Positions 12,067-24,420 of a stretch of 64,000 nucleotides of DNA are shown in pieces (position 1 is the stretch's first letter; every line of letters begins with the position of its first letter). Under the pieces are notes generated by a model, which was given only the letters and a program-made list of their open reading frames with translations, searched no databases and was not told the origin of the DNA. The DNA lies in NCBI RefSeq assembly GCF_003265705.1, contig NW_020312968.1:3284935-3348934 (forward strand), written 5' to 3'. The DNA comes from Callorhinus ursinus. Lineage: Eukaryota > Chordata > Mammalia > Carnivora > Otariidae. Both the position numbers and the translations under genes were made by a program.

Positions 12067-13251
12067 TGTATTCGTTATCTATTGCTACAAAACAAATTCT
12101 AGTCGATTCTCTTTATTTGAGGTAGTTATGTCCTATAAAGTCACTGAGGACGCTGGATTAGCAAATGCTGACCCACTGCTCCTCAGTTACAGGGTTGGGT
12201 TCCTGTGAGCCACTGATCATATTGTTTCCATGAACTGATCAACACATAACCTTAGTCAATGTGTGTTTCTCTATAAATACACTTTAATATATATTGTTGC
12301 TTCATTAACATTGAATTTGCAGTCAACAGCCTGAATATAACTCATGCCTGAATGAAGCTCATCTGGTACATGAATTTTCTCCATACGGAGAAATTCCTGT
12401 GTTTAGGAACACTAGCATTTCTGCTCTATGCTTGGGGACCATTTTAAACAGTGAAATCACCAACAAAAATCACAAAAATACACAAAACACAGCACTAAAT
12501 TGAGCATGAAAAAGACACTCGTTTACTGTATGAGACGGAAACAAGAAGCAGAACCTCTCCTTGTTTGACCTCAGCTTGGAAAGTGCACATCAGGCAACTC
12601 AAAGTTTTCACGATTTTGGACATGTCCACAAATGACCATGAAAGCACCATGAGTATCGATTTTGAGATTACACATAAGTCTGAGTGAATAGGTGATTTTG
12701 CAGTGTGGAATCCTTGAATAACGAACATCCACTGTATGCCAAAATTCAGCGACCTAAAACAGCCCGCGTTATTATTTCAGTTTCTGCGGGTTAGAAATCC
12801 AGACACGTCTTAGCTGGTCCTCCATGCCTAAGTCCCAACTGCTGCAATCACAGTGTGGGCCCAAGGCTCGGGCAAGGTTCAACTGGGACAGAATCTGCTT
12901 CCATCTTAGTTCACCTGGTTGTTGGCAGGGTTCAGTGTCTCTAAGGTTGTTGGACTAAGGCGTTTATCCTTTGATGGCTGTTAACTGGAAGCTGCCCTTA
13001 GTTCTTTGACTGTTGGTCCTCTCCCATATGACAGCTTGCTTCATTGAAACCAACAAGGATCTACCAGCAAGATGGAAGTTACCATTGTTTATAACTTAAT
13101 CGCCAAAGTGATGTTGTGTCACTTTTGCTGTATTCTATTGGTTAGAAGCAAATTACTAGATCCAGCCCACATTCAAGGGGAGAGCATTACACAAGGGTAT
13201 GAATAATAAAAGGTGGGATCATTGGATACCATCTTAGAAGTTGCCCTATCA
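12067..13251 (-). mobile_element. Retroviral-type LTR, split by a DNA transposon
   Basis: A solo LTR in reverse orientation. The plus strand begins 'tgtattcgttatctattgct' and ends 'atcttagaagttgccctatca', so it is bounded TG...CA. Reverse-complemented, it resembles the LTR at 17502-18050 along its length ('ggatctagtaatttgcttct' against the matching segment there). The family belongs to the MaLR/ERVL-like group, but I do not assign a name. It is interrupted at 12100-12734; without the insert it is about 550 bp. Confidence 0.65.
12100..12734 (+). mobile_element. Tc1/mariner-type (Tigger-like) element
   Basis: About 635 bp with inverted ends: 'agtcgattctctttatttg' on the left, and the complement of the right end reads 'agtggatgttcgttattca'. 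About 16 of the first 21 positions agree. The right flank is TA (12735-12736) and the left TA appears mutated, consistent with a TA target. No transposase frame survives, so it is a non-autonomous or heavily deleted copy. The interior 'accatgaaagcaccatgag' is a pattern I associate with a Tigger-like family. Confidence 0.6.
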
Positions 13252-13544
13252 TATCCCTCAAGCCTTCTGCAAATGCCTCTTTGACCTCCTCTGTCTCTTC
13301 TCATCTACAAGTAATTATATTTCTTGATGTTTCTCTTCCTTTTTTTCTGCCATGTTCCCATAACTTCAAGTAACACATCTCTTCAGATTATTCAAATCCT
13401 GGTTTCAACCCCAACCTCCAAACTCCTACAATCATTTTCTCACTTGGTCTCTGTGCCCACTGCAATCCCTGAGGGAAAAAAAAATTTAATAATCTCCCTT
13501 CTCTGACCTGTTGAGACCATTTCTCTACCATCCCATTGCCATTA
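13252..13544. other. Pyrimidine-rich sequence
   Basis: CT-rich unique-looking DNA with no recognisable element. Confidence 0.4.
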
Positions 13545-13732
13545 GAATCACATATACTGGGATTTAAATCCTGGTTCTGGCTTAGCAGCTGTATTGCTTT
13601 GGGCTACTTAACTTCTTTGAGCTCTAGTTTGCTCATTTTTTAAAAATGTGGGTAAAACTCTCATCCTACATGGTTATGTAAGAGTTAAATGGGATTTAAA
13701 TGCCCAGGGAAGCCATTCAATAAATATTAGTT
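13545..13732 (+). mobile_element. MIR SINE
   Basis: 'gggatttaaatcctggttct', 'tttgagctctagtttgctca', 'aagagttaaatgggatttaa' and 'cattcaataaatattag' follow the MIR consensus order almost end to end. Confidence 0.8.
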
Positions 13733-13988
13733 CTCTTCCCCACCCTCTTTTTTCTTCATCTTTCCACATACCCCTCCTTTTTCTGTTAATGTGCCAACTT
13801 CTCCAAAGCCACTGCCAACCCCACCTTTAGTCTCTGTCAACTATGTCAGCATCTTGTTTCCACCCCCTCTTCCAAATAGACTAATTCTCCTTAATCCTTC
13901 CTCCTCTTCTCCCAGAGCTATTTTAGTCCATCTCTTCTACTGCGCCCCCCCAGCTCATTCCCAGCTTTCATTTCCTATTTTTGCTTGG
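13733..13988. other. Pyrimidine-rich sequence
   Basis: CT-rich, no element recognised. The plus-strand open frames here come from the lack of stops in CT-rich DNA. Confidence 0.4.
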
Positions 13989-14375
13989 TTTACCTCTGGT
14001 TTTTACTATTTGAAAACAACCTCAAATTTGCAAGAACAGTAGAAGAAATTACTTTTCCTCAAACACTTGAGAGTAAGCTGTCTACATAACACCTCATCAC
14101 CCCCAAATGTTTGGTGTGTTTCCTACAAACAAGGGCATTTTCATAACCCAACACAGCTATTCAAACCAGGAAGTTCACACTGAAACATGACTACCACTGA
14201 ATCCACACACACCAGTCAAGTTTTACCTGTTGTCTCAATAAATGTCCTTTATAGCCAAAGGATCCAGTTCAGAATCACACGTGGCATTTTGTCATGTCTC
14301 TCTAGTCTCCTTCAGTCTGGAACTATTTTTCAGCTTCTCTCTTTCACTCTAGGACTGTTCTCCTACAATCCTGTC
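13989..14375 (+). mobile_element. Old LINE fragment, probably L1M-type
   Basis: 'acacttgagagtaagctgtc', 'tgtctcaataaatgtccttt', 'ggatccagttcagaatcaca' and 'catgtctctctagtctcctt' follow, in order, a mammal-wide ancient repeat I associate with L1M-group sequences. Family assignment is uncertain. Confidence 0.5.
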
Positions 14376-14544
14376 AAAGGCAGGAGATGGGAACACACAA
14401 ATATGTGGAATTCATGGCAAAGTAAACATCAATGAGAAGACAGGTACAGCGCCAGCGATGTATAAACATGACACCAAGAGATATCAGTGGCCACCATCAG
14501 AAAGATTCAGATGTGCAAGGACTGTTGATTCTGTGTTGAGGTCC

Positions 14545-14622
14545 CAGTGCTGTTACTAACCAACTATGTAATCATGAGTATGTCACATTAAGCATTAAGT
14601 TTCTGCCAAAATGTTATCTGTG
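14545..14622 (+). mobile_element. MIR-like fragment
   Basis: 'cagtgctgttactaaccaac', then 'tatgtaatcatgagtatgtc' and 'attaagtttctgcc' resemble the central MIR segment. Short and diverged. Confidence 0.4.
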
Positions 14623-14627
14623 CTTGT

Positions 14628-14642
14628 GTTTAGGTGGCGCTA
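14628..14642 (+). promoter_or_regulatory. CTCF-like motif, weaker
   Basis: GTTTAGGTGGCGCTA keeps the AGG-GGCGCTA core of CTCF but lacks the 5' CCA part. Same orientation as the motif at 11455. Confidence 0.3.
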
Positions 14643-15696
14643 CCAGGAGATGCTGTTTTTCTTCCTCTTCTTGCTTTCTACTATTCAGTATCTTTCAATC
14701 AAAAGAAAATTGGTCACGGATCACTTCTAATGATGGCAAAGAACGAATATGAACTATACAGACTTTATTTGCTGATAAGAAAATTGTTCTTAATACATTT
14801 GACATTTAATAACCTATTATTTCTCTATAGGCTCAAATACTATTCCCGTGCCCGTAAGTACCAAATCAAGAAAGGTTTCAGCAACAAACTCAGTCAGTTG
14901 CTATACTCTCTACCCCAACGTTTTGTCCCTGAGACTCTCTGAGAAGAGGAGGTCACTATGGGGCCCCTGGCTCCTAAAGGCATGTATGTAGCTCTGGACA
15001 GTAGACCAGACTCATAAGCTCAACCAGCTGTATTTCTTTGAGCTCTGACCAAGCCTAAAGTTTCTGACCACAAGCCTCTCCCTCTCCCTGTTCCACTCCT
15101 TTCTCCCATGCTGGAGAGGGCAAGAATAATTGATTATGCTGAGATAGAAGGCAAGTCCCTCTCAAAGAGCTGTCTGCTTCTCATTTTTCTTCGAGTTGAT
15201 ACAGTTTTGGACAGAAAGACCTAGAGGCTGGCTTACAGAAATGTGAGTTTAATAGACTCACACGTGGAAGAATAAAGAAAGATAGAGTTGGAGGACTGAT
15301 GTGGTCCACCTGTTTCATGTCAAAGTGAGTCTTCAAGCTCAAGCTCATTAGGGGAGGTGGGAGACACCAAGGACCAGCCTTCCAAAAGTGCAACTTTCTC
15401 TAAGGTCATGGGGAATGTCAATCTTCCCAAGTCACTCCTGAGGAACACTGGAATGACTGATGGGCTCTGAAGAAAAAAGTAGCTTCCCCCGCAGTTCTCA
15501 CCTTTAGTATGCCTTTTGACCCCTAGATGACTTGGAAATTAGAAGTCGCTTAAGATAGTAAGGGAAACACAAATAGCAACTCTTGCTATGTTTCTAATTT
15601 GAATTTTCCCCCAAATACGTATTTTAAAGAATTTAAATTTAACACGTGGTTGCCATAAAATTTTCAGACAAAGACATATTTAAAGGAAAGTCCCTT
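14643..15696. other. Unique sequence, no gene seen
   Basis: No transposon or exon recognised. The 102-codon plus frame (14634-14942) is AT-rich and has no domain. Confidence 0.45.
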
Positions 15697-15925
15697 TGTA
15701 TCATTTATTGCTGTTAAAAATGAAGCCCAAATTGGGTGGCTTAGAATAATAACACTCATTCATTTTGCCCACTCACCTACAATTTGCTCAGGACTTTGTA
15801 GGGCTGACTCAACTCTGTTCTGCACAGCATCTGCCTGGGCAGCTTGGCGGGGCAGTTGCGGGGCGGGGGAGGCGCTGGATGATCCGGGTTCAAGTGTGAC
15901 TAACCCGGATGGCAAGTTGTTTGAA
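15697..15925 (-). mobile_element. LTR fragment, MaLR-like
   Basis: The plus strand 'tgtatcatttattgctgtta', 'gggtggcttagaataataac' and 'agggctgactcaactctgtt' are the reverse complement of a MaLR-like LTR end. Only the 3' part is clear; the inner boundary is approximate. Confidence 0.5.
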
Positions 15926-16719
15926 ATATTCAGCAAATTTAAAGCTACAGTTTTTCCAAGGATACATATTATCCAGGTGGTTTTAAAGGAAAATGAGGAT
16001 TGTAAATAAAAGGAACAAATTAGCCGACTCACACTTCCTAAAATACAGTTTTTGAAAAGTTAAAAATGTGACTTTCACGCAAATACAAAATGAACGTATC
16101 AAAGACATACTCCAACCATTAATGAATTATGTTAAGTGAGATTTGTAGACCGGTGAAGTGGATGAAAAGCAGGGTTATACAGAGTATATCAGGAATGATC
16201 ACATGAATTTGCTAATAGCTGTATATAATCAGTATACTATCCAATAAGGGAATAAAATGCAATGTTTGGAGTGATCATTTCTACTAGTGGAAATCAACTG
16301 TGTCTTGATCGAATACTACGCATTTCTGGGGAAATTATCTCTGTTCCAAAAGAGCATTCCATTCTCCCCTTTGAGAGATTAGGACAGGGCCATGTGGCCC
16401 CAGTGGAGTCCACATGATAGTGAGATTTCACAGAGACTTTAGCGAGAGCCTCCACATTCTCCAGGGCACTTGAGTCTGGAAGGCTTTGGGTCAGAACTTG
16501 CTGGCAGACATCCTGGCACCACACAGAGCCTGAAAATGAAGAACGTGGAACAATGAAGACAAACATTGTTGGGGGGAGCAGCATGCCGGTGCCCCCACCG
16601 CCTGATTGCAGCCCTAATCCCGGTCTTCTCTGTTACAGGCAATAGATTTCCTTTTTTTGTTTTTTTTTTGTTGTTGTTTTTTTTGGTTTGTTTAAGCCAG
16701 GTAAATGGATTCCTCACAA
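15926..16719. other. Unclassified sequence
   Basis: No clear repeat or exon. A T/G-rich tract at 16648-16696 creates the 108-codon minus open frame with its lysine-rich run. Confidence 0.4.
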
Positions 16720-16885
16720 TACAAGAAGGCTCTCGAGCCTTCACTGCTTCTTCTGGGCTAGCCACCTAAACAGTCACCGCTCTGTGCTTCGATATCCCCT
16801 TCTATCAAAGGAGTAAACAATACCTAAAAAGAGTTGTAAAGATTAAATACATAATAAATACAAATATAAAATATTTTTGCAATGC
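16720..16885 (+). mobile_element. MIR SINE
   Basis: 'caccgctctgtgcttcgata', 'caaaggagtaaacaatacct' and 'agttgtaaagattaaataca' match MIR downstream of its B box. Confidence 0.6.
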
Positions 16886-17501
16886 CAAGGTAAAGGGAAC
16901 CTCATATGCCTTAACTTTTCTAAATTAAATTCTTTCTAGCCCTCCATTTACTCGGATGAAAAGACTCCTCATACTAGTTGTTACTGAGGGCTCTTTTACT
17001 CTTTAGGACTAAAAAAAATTCAAAAATTACCTGGGAAAAATTGTTTGGTCTTTGGTCTATCATGGTTGCTACTGGGATGGTCACTGCCCAAGACCATGTG
17101 GTCCATTAAAGGCAGGTGGCTCCGCAGCCTCTTGGCAATCTGGGGGATCTGGTGACTTGTACCCAGCTCCTGAGACTAAGCAGTTTGATATTCAGTGCCC
17201 CCAGCAAACGCATCAGCTCACCCCATCAGAAGTCTTGCTCCTGCTCAGGGATCCGCATACAAGACATTAATGAGTGTGGATTCTTCTGCCCATTTTTCCT
17301 CAAGTCCCTGGAGCCACTGAAGTCTCAGGCAACTCCCTCTCTTTCAACCCAGTGACTCCATCTGCACACTCTTTGTTCTGTCTAAGGAACACCCAGCTAT
17401 ACTCACCTCCCACATAGAAGTCTAGATAGATCATACTGTGGATGCCGGGTAGCTTCTGACTTGGGCTGGGAAAAACACATACACACACACGAATTAATAA
17501 C
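16886..17501. other. Unique sequence, no gene seen
   Basis: Nothing recognised apart from a short (CA)n at 17479-17490. Confidence 0.4.
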
Positions 17502-18050
17502 TGGTGGTAGGCAGCCTCCAAGAGGACTCCCCATCATCTGCCTCCTGGTATTCACACTTTGTGTCATCTTCTCCCCTGGACTGGGGGCTTGGACCTTTTG
17601 ACTCACCCCTAAGAAGCAGAATACAGCACAAGGGAGAGAATGACACCTCCAAAATTAGCCTCTCAAACAACAGTAACATCTCTCTCGTTTGCTTTCTCTC
17701 CCTTTCTCCCACACTGCTCTGAGGGAAGCCGGATGCTGTTCTGTGAGCGACCCCACAGAGAAACCCATGTGGCAAGGAACTGATAGCCAGGACCCCAGCC
17801 AGAAAGGACCTGAGGCTTGCCAAACACCACATGAACGAGTTTGGAAGCAGAGAGCTCGATCCTCCCCAAGATCTGCCTTGAGATGACTCTGTAACCCTGG
17901 CCAGAACCTTGGGTTCAGCCTTGTGAGGGACCCTGAGCCAGCGAGGCAGCTGATTCCTGACCTACTGGAACTGTGAGAGAATAAATGTTACTTGTTTTAA
18001 GATGCTAAGATTTGGAATAATTCAGTATACAGCCACAGGCAACTAATAAA
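17502..18050 (+). mobile_element. Retroviral-type solo LTR
   Basis: The order 'tggtggtaggcagcctcc', 'cttggaccttttgactcacc', 'catgtggcaaggaactgata', 'gccttgagatgactctgtaa' and 'aactgtgagagaataaatgt' is typical of a widespread mammalian MaLR/ERVL-like LTR, including its polyadenylation-signal end. It is the same family as the reversed LTR at 12067-13251. No internal retroviral genes adjoin it. Confidence 0.7.
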
Positions 18051-21000
18051 CTGCCCTGAAGATCAGTAGCCCCAAATTTTCTGGAAAAGAGGGTAAAATT
18101 AACCTTTTCCTCCTTTTGGAAGTCTTTTCTGGCAGGGAGTAGGAAACAGCAATAAATTGCTTAGTAAATTACCATGTGACAAGCACAATTACCTGCAGCC
18201 ATGTCAGCAGGTATAACAAGAATCTAGAGAGGGAAATCACCACCATCTGTCATTGACAGTCCAAACTCCCTTCCGCAGTCCAGAACAGCCACACTCCCTA
18301 CACTGCATGATAATCAGCACCCTCCTTCCAGGGGGAGGAAGGAACAGAGTCTGATGCTCACAGGAACCGTGGCAAGGCAGCTGCCCCGAGGCCCTAAAAT
18401 GCCCCTTGGCCTTGCTAAAGAAACCCAAACCTGGTCCTTTGGCCACAAGAAACAGGCTGGTTTCACTTTGGAGTTCCTGGGATAATGGAAAGTCCTCAAA
18501 GCCTAGAACGCCCTCCTCTACCAGGGGACCCTGCCCTAAACCTAGAGATTCTGGGCAGTTTGGGGAATTAAAGCCTTCCCTGAAGGGCGGCCTCCAGGAA
18601 TAGGAGCCCCACACATAGCACCTGACACCAGGGAGTGATCTGCAGTCCAAGAAACTGGCCTCTGGGGACTCTGTGTCGGTCTCCACCAGCAAGGTCTCAG
18701 TACATTCGTGCATAGTGTGCCTCTAAAACTAGGCGTGGGGGTGGGGGGGCTTTGTGTGTGTAACCCCGGGGAGCCCCACTGCCTTTGTGTTCAATGTCAG
18801 CGCCACCTTCCGACTCTGTATGAGACCGAATAACGGAGTCTGGATTGGTACCACGCTGTGGGCCCTGGGTGTGGGCAGAACACATCTGAAAACATTTTCT
18901 AGTCAAATATGCCCTGATCACTCCATCTTTATTCAGCAAATGAGCTTTCCTGCTTTGGGGGACCCTCCTATTTTCCCTATGGGCAAGCGTGGGCAAAGGG
19001 GAGGAAAAGCGCTGGAGACGGAGCAGGGCCTGGGCATTACTCCTGGTTGCTGAACCTCTCTCGTCCCTTGGAACAGGTGTCGTACTAGCGCCTGGGTATG
19101 GAAATCCTATCTGATGATGACTATGGAAAGAAGCAAAATTTGGGATCCGCTCATGACTTCCTGGGGGACCCGAGGCCAGTCTCTGAGGTGTTTTAATGTA
19201 CCACCTCACCTTCGGTGAGCCTCAGGAACGTGAGGAAGAGCACCAGCAGGGGAGTCACATACCTAATGGGTGGTAACTGAATATCTCTTAACTTCACTTT
19301 GGAAAAATCTAATTAAATGATGGTGAGGAGGCTTCCAATTTCCAGTCCAGCATGTAAGGAGCCTGGAAGTTGCCTTTCCTGTCCACACAAGAAAAAAACA
19401 AAAAACAGAAAAACCCAGCAACTCTTATATCCCATCAGACTGAGGCCATAGGACCAAGAGCTGCCCCTAAAATGGAGGTGACAGAGAGGCAGATACAGAG
19501 AATCCCACTTCTTGGAGCAGAAGCCTGGGAGCCGAGACCCCCAGGGAAACAGCACCAGGGTGGCAAGACCTAAACCGCAACGGACACACTGCTGGAGGCT
19601 CGGTGTGGAGGAGCCTGAGAGAAATTCAAGGGGGTGGGCAGTCAGAAGGGGACCCCCACCCAATCATGAGTTTTATATCCAGGAGCTCTACCAGATTCGC
19701 AACGAAGATCAGAGAAAAGTTCCCTAGTGCTTCCAGCAAGGGGACGGGAAAGTACCCAGAATAGTTCGTTCTTTACAAGATCTGCCCTCAAGAGAGCCTA
19801 ACTTCCTGACGTCTTACCAGAGCCCAAGGGACCTGAAAGAGAGAAAATACCCACCTCCAGCCCCTCCCCCACCCACTTTCGTGTCTCACCTGAGGGAGAA
19901 GACACCGTGCGGCGGAGACGCACTGGGGGGGGGGGGGCCACCACCCAGGGACACAGGCTCACGGAAGACTGGGACCTAATCATAGGCTCGCAGAGCACTT
20001 CCTCCTTCCGCACACCTCACCATCCTAGCTGTAAGGTTCCTATGTCACAGGGGAATACAACAGAAAGAACCACGTGTCTCAGACAATATTTAGCAAGTCT
20101 CTAGGGAGACCCCCAAAACAACAGGCCCCAAGACGCCAGAGAAGGTTAGCCTCTGACACGTACAGTTACATCAAGCAGCAAACACAGCCCCACGCCTCGC
20201 CAGAAGCGTTTTATGTCTCCTATAAAGCCTCTCGCTAAAGACCCGTTTTTCCTCCATTCCTTTCATCCACTGTATTATGCCCAGTTTTCAAGAAAAATTG
20301 CGAGGTGTATCGAAGGACAAACGAAATGATGGATTACAATGTTACTGACTGGATTAGTAAAAGCAGAAATGAGTCTTCCCAGGCTCTGGGCTCACTTGCT
20401 GTCAGCCTTCCCCACTTGACAGGAGCTAAGGGTTGTTTTTCTAGGATCATCTTCTCGGAGCTCAGGCAGGTGAACAGCCTGGGGGAGCCACAAGCCAGAT
20501 CCTCTCCACTCCTCTAAGTAGAAAGGGCAATGGGGCTCTGTCAGAAGGCTCCAGTGGCTTTTTCATTACATGTTCGTGCTGGAGCCCTGAAGGCGGGCCC
20601 CTGATGCGGGGCTTTGGACCCAAGTTGACCTGCTCGGAGCTTGGAATCAGAGTCCCAGAGTCTAGCCAGCCTGGCTCCAAGGGAGACTCAAGGGGCCCTA
20701 GCACCATGAGCACGGAGTGGGGATTTGTGAGTTGGTCCTCTGGCCAAAGGCCAGAGGCTGGGTCTCCTCTCTTCCTAGGCCAAGAGCCTCTAGGCTTTCT
20801 AGGTTGGGGAAGCAAACTGGAACCCATGGCAATAATGGGAGGGGGTCCAGGCCGGGCCCCTCTCCTCCCCACTCCTACTAGGTGCTGGCCAACAAACACA
20901 ACTATGGCTCTTTCAATAGGTGAGAGATGAAGAACCTGACAAGGTGAGGTTAGGTGAGGAGATTGCATCAGGGACCACATTTGGTTGGGTAATAGGATTT

Positions 21001-24000
21001 AGCATCTGAGCAAGCTCTGTGGTGAGGAAGGAAATGTCACATCATGGGGTGAGAAGCAGGTCATTAAGAAATCGAGATCTAGTGGCAGAGAGATACCCTG
21101 TGGTGAGGAAGAAGAAAAGGACAGTGATAGGCGGATGCATGGTGGAGGCCAGAAATGAGGAAGCTAAGGGTAGAGGGGACTCTGGCAGGGGAGCTGGGGT
21201 GTCCCGGGGCAGGGGGCACAGCAGGAACAACATCTTCCCATGACACAGGAAGTCCTGCTCACCTGGTCATTCTGCCACAATCTTGATAGAAAGTTTGCAC
21301 GGAGCTACCTTCAACAGGGGCTTCCTCAGGTGACTGCAGAAGACTGGGGACACCAGCTACAGCCAGCAGCCCTACCAGGGACAGGGCGGCCAGCCATGTC
21401 TACGGCCGCCACGTTCCCAACTTCACCGGATTCCTTCACTCACCCCGAGGCTTTCTCCCACAGTCTCCTCCCTATGTGTCTCCCTGCTCTGTCAACGCAC
21501 GTTATACCTGATGGTACAGGGACCCTGGCTGACACAGGCCAGGCTGGGAAAAAAGATACAGGAAGGAAGGCAAGAGATTAATCACCGTTTCCCCAGAGAC
21601 AGTGGGTCCTAGCTCAGGTCAGCCCCTTCCGGGCAAGTGTTCCAAACTGGGAAAATAGGAGCCCAGGGGACACGCGGTGAAGGTCAGAGCAAAGACATCT
21701 TGCAGAGGCTAACTACAACAGCCCTTTAGGAGAAGATTCTCCAACCCCCACCATGAATCGCTGACTCACCGACTGTCCCAGCTGCACCCCTCACCTCTTG
21801 GCTCCACCTCGGACTCCACTTAACTTGGACTCACATGGATGAGATTCCAGTCCTCCTGAGCCTGGAGCTGGGCGCCACTCCGCAGACAGCCCGGGCGGCC
21901 GGCCTCTTCTGTCCCCACAGTCTCGGGCACCGACTGCTCAGCCTCCCCTGGAGGCAGCAGCTGTTGTGGTCCCGTCCGCCCCTTCTCCCACTGCCTCCTC
22001 CTGCAGGAGCCCTTTCCTAGCCACTTGCCAGAGGTCCTGCAAGCCGCAGGTGGAGGCTGCTAGATGCTTTCCTCCTCCTTGACGTCCATGAGCACCCAGA
22101 AATACCAGTCACCAAGGAAGAGAACTTCCAAATTTGGGAGAAAGGGAAGGGAGGGTCATTTCCCAGCCTCCCGAGGTCAGGCTACCAGGTGAAGTCTGGC
22201 AACACCTTAGAGACAAGCAGGACATCCAACTCTTTGGGAACAGAAAGGCAAACAAGAGCAGGGGCACGGGCCATGGCAAGCCCGCGTCCGATGCCTATAG
22301 CACCTGGTGCAGCAGACCCCGGGAGGTCCTCGTCTGCACGGTTCGTCCGGGTTGCAACCGTCCTTGTCTCTGGTGGTTCTTCCTCACAGAGACCCCTCTG
22401 TCTTACTCAAAGGAGACATCTCATGACCCCTCAGACCTAACGCAGGCTAAGGGATTCCCACTCCTTCTCCTGCCCAGAGCCTGGCCCACCCCAAGATCCC
22501 AACAAGTAGTCACTGAATGCAGTGTCGGGAAGAGATGGAGGAGTAGATAGACGCCATCAAATAAATGATCTCATTAATTACATTTTTGAAGTATCAAGAG
22601 GTCAATGGGGATTTTGTTGAAATGTGGGAAATTCAGAGGGAAAATTCAGGAAACGCTTCATAGAGCAAGTAAGCCCGGTGTGATTGAAAACAAAGAATAT
22701 TGCTACAAACTGCAGTTACTCTCTGGAGAGGATAATTACGAGGCAGGAAGATATTACCCATGGGTCATGTCAGGAAAACATGAGGTGTGCAGGCTGACAG
22801 GGGTTTGGGAGAACTGAACTGTTTTGTATAAAAAGAAGAGAATTTAGATGATGGGGGGTGCGGGAGAGGGGTACCAAGAGGGAGGTAAAAAGGAGGGGGG
22901 GAAATGGGGTGTGGGTAAAAACTTGAGAACACCTAGCCCAGGAGAGAACCTGTTATACAAACAATCACCGAGGTGGTGGCGGGGGTTATGTTTTGGCCAC
23001 GGGGATGGCTGGCATCTTGCTCGCTCTTTGTCACACTGTCAGGGTCTTTAATAAAGTCCACTTTGCTCACTGATGCTTCTTTATGGAAGTGGATCCTTCT
23101 GGACAAACTTGAAAGCTTGCTTATGCCTAGGTGGATGTAAGGCCAGAATCCATGATAGGAGGACACTGCCCTGGAGGACAGAGGAGGTTCTGAACGCACT
23201 TCCCTGGGAATGGGCAAAACTCCCTGAGCAGACTTCAGCCTTGAAGTCTGTGGGGCTGGTGGGGATGACCAATGGGGAAGGATAGGCCCTGACATCATCC
23301 GGGTTATCCGTGGAACAAACAGAAAACTGTACTAATGTAAAAACACTGTGATGACAAGGTGGATTTGGAAAATAGGAAGGCAAAGAGAAGTGTGGAGGGA
23401 TGTCTTAGGCCCAGGTGGGGTACAGGCATCCCTGTGGGCGAGGGCCCCGCAGAGGGGTCAAAGGGTCTATCTTCCCCCTGCGCCCTTCCCCCACCCGCAG
23501 GAATTCCGCTTCCGTTTCCGGTTGCCTGAGGCAGCCGGTGCCTCAGACGATGGCCAAAGATCCCTTCTTTAGGCATTTTTTTTTTTAACGTCATTTGTAA
23601 TGTGGAGCTCCTTCTGTTTCTCCATTTGCTGAAGAGAAATCTCACTTCGGGAAATCTCACTTTGGAAAAATGAAAACAAGAATTCGGAGCCGGTTCAACC
23701 AAGTTTCTCAGTTCACAGACAAAACTAGAAAATAGTTAAAAGTTCTATACATTTTGAAGATTACAAGTTCCTTTCTCTTTTCGTACAGGTCATTTCTTAA
23801 AGAGGAAATAAAGGTAGATTGATAGACAGATACGGAACTATAAGGATACATACATATAATAAAGGTTATAGAGTTGGTATAAAGAACATCTGATATACAG
23901 GAATTATTCACAAGTCTGGGGCTTTTAGGTTAAATTCCTGTAGCATTCTTACTTAAAGGAAAGGCAAAACATTCCCCTCTCTGGTCGCAATGCAGTAATA

Positions 24001-24284
24001 ACTTATCAATAATAATTGTTTAACTTACTATTTGCCTTTTGCTTGGCACTTTGGTGATAAACATAGTTTTTTTCTCATTCCACTAATATCATCAAGGCTG
24101 CTTAATATGTTTATAGTCCTCAGCTAAGTTTTCATTATAATCCTGAACTAAATGCTGTGGTGCAGACGGATACTGTCTTTGGCCCCTGGAAAGTCAGTGT
24201 CTACAAGGGGAGAAAATATATAAATGCAACATCTTCCAATGGTACCACGAGGCAGTAGGCTGTATGACTAAGAGCTAAATATCT
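18051..24284. other. GC-richer sequence without recognised genes or young repeats
   Basis: Six kilobases with no SINEC and higher GC than the flanks. Longest open frames are on the minus strand (158 codons at 18237-18713, 170 at 18697-19209, 172 at 20462-20980). None shows a domain, signal peptide, membrane segment or consistent codon pattern, and all overlap plus-strand frames. Weak L1-like text occurs near 20260-20345. A 13-G run is at 19925-19937. A 15-bp tandem duplication (gaaatctcacttcgg / gaaatctcactttgg) is at about 23637-23666. Confidence 0.4.
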
Positions 24285-24420
24285 TGGGAGCAGTGTGGTC
24301 TAGTGCTAACTTTGCCACTAATTAGATATGTGACCTTGAGCAGGGCCCTCCCTTATGCCCCATGGGGCCCCATTTTCTTATATTTATAATGAGAGCGCTG
24401 AGCTATTATCTCAAAGGGCC
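24285..24420 (+). mobile_element. MIR SINE
   Basis: 'tgccactaattagatatgtg', 'accttgagcagggccctccc' and 'tttcttatatttataatgag' follow the MIR core (tagctgtgtgaccttgggca, then cctcatctgtaaaatg). Confidence 0.7.

Noticed and set aside
18237..19209. Two adjacent minus-strand frames (158 and 170 codons)
   Set aside because: They overlap in different frames, have no recognisable domain and no matching exon boundaries. GC-rich DNA has few stops.
20462..20980. 172-codon minus-strand frame in GC-richer DNA
   Set aside because: Overlapped by a plus-strand frame of 108 codons. Proline- and glycine-rich composition follows GC content. No family resemblance or splice context.
23465..23572. Polypyrimidine tract followed by 'cccgcag', a good splice-acceptor look-alike
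   Set aside because: No donor site, no conserved-looking exon and no partner exon nearby. Isolated acceptor-like strings are common.
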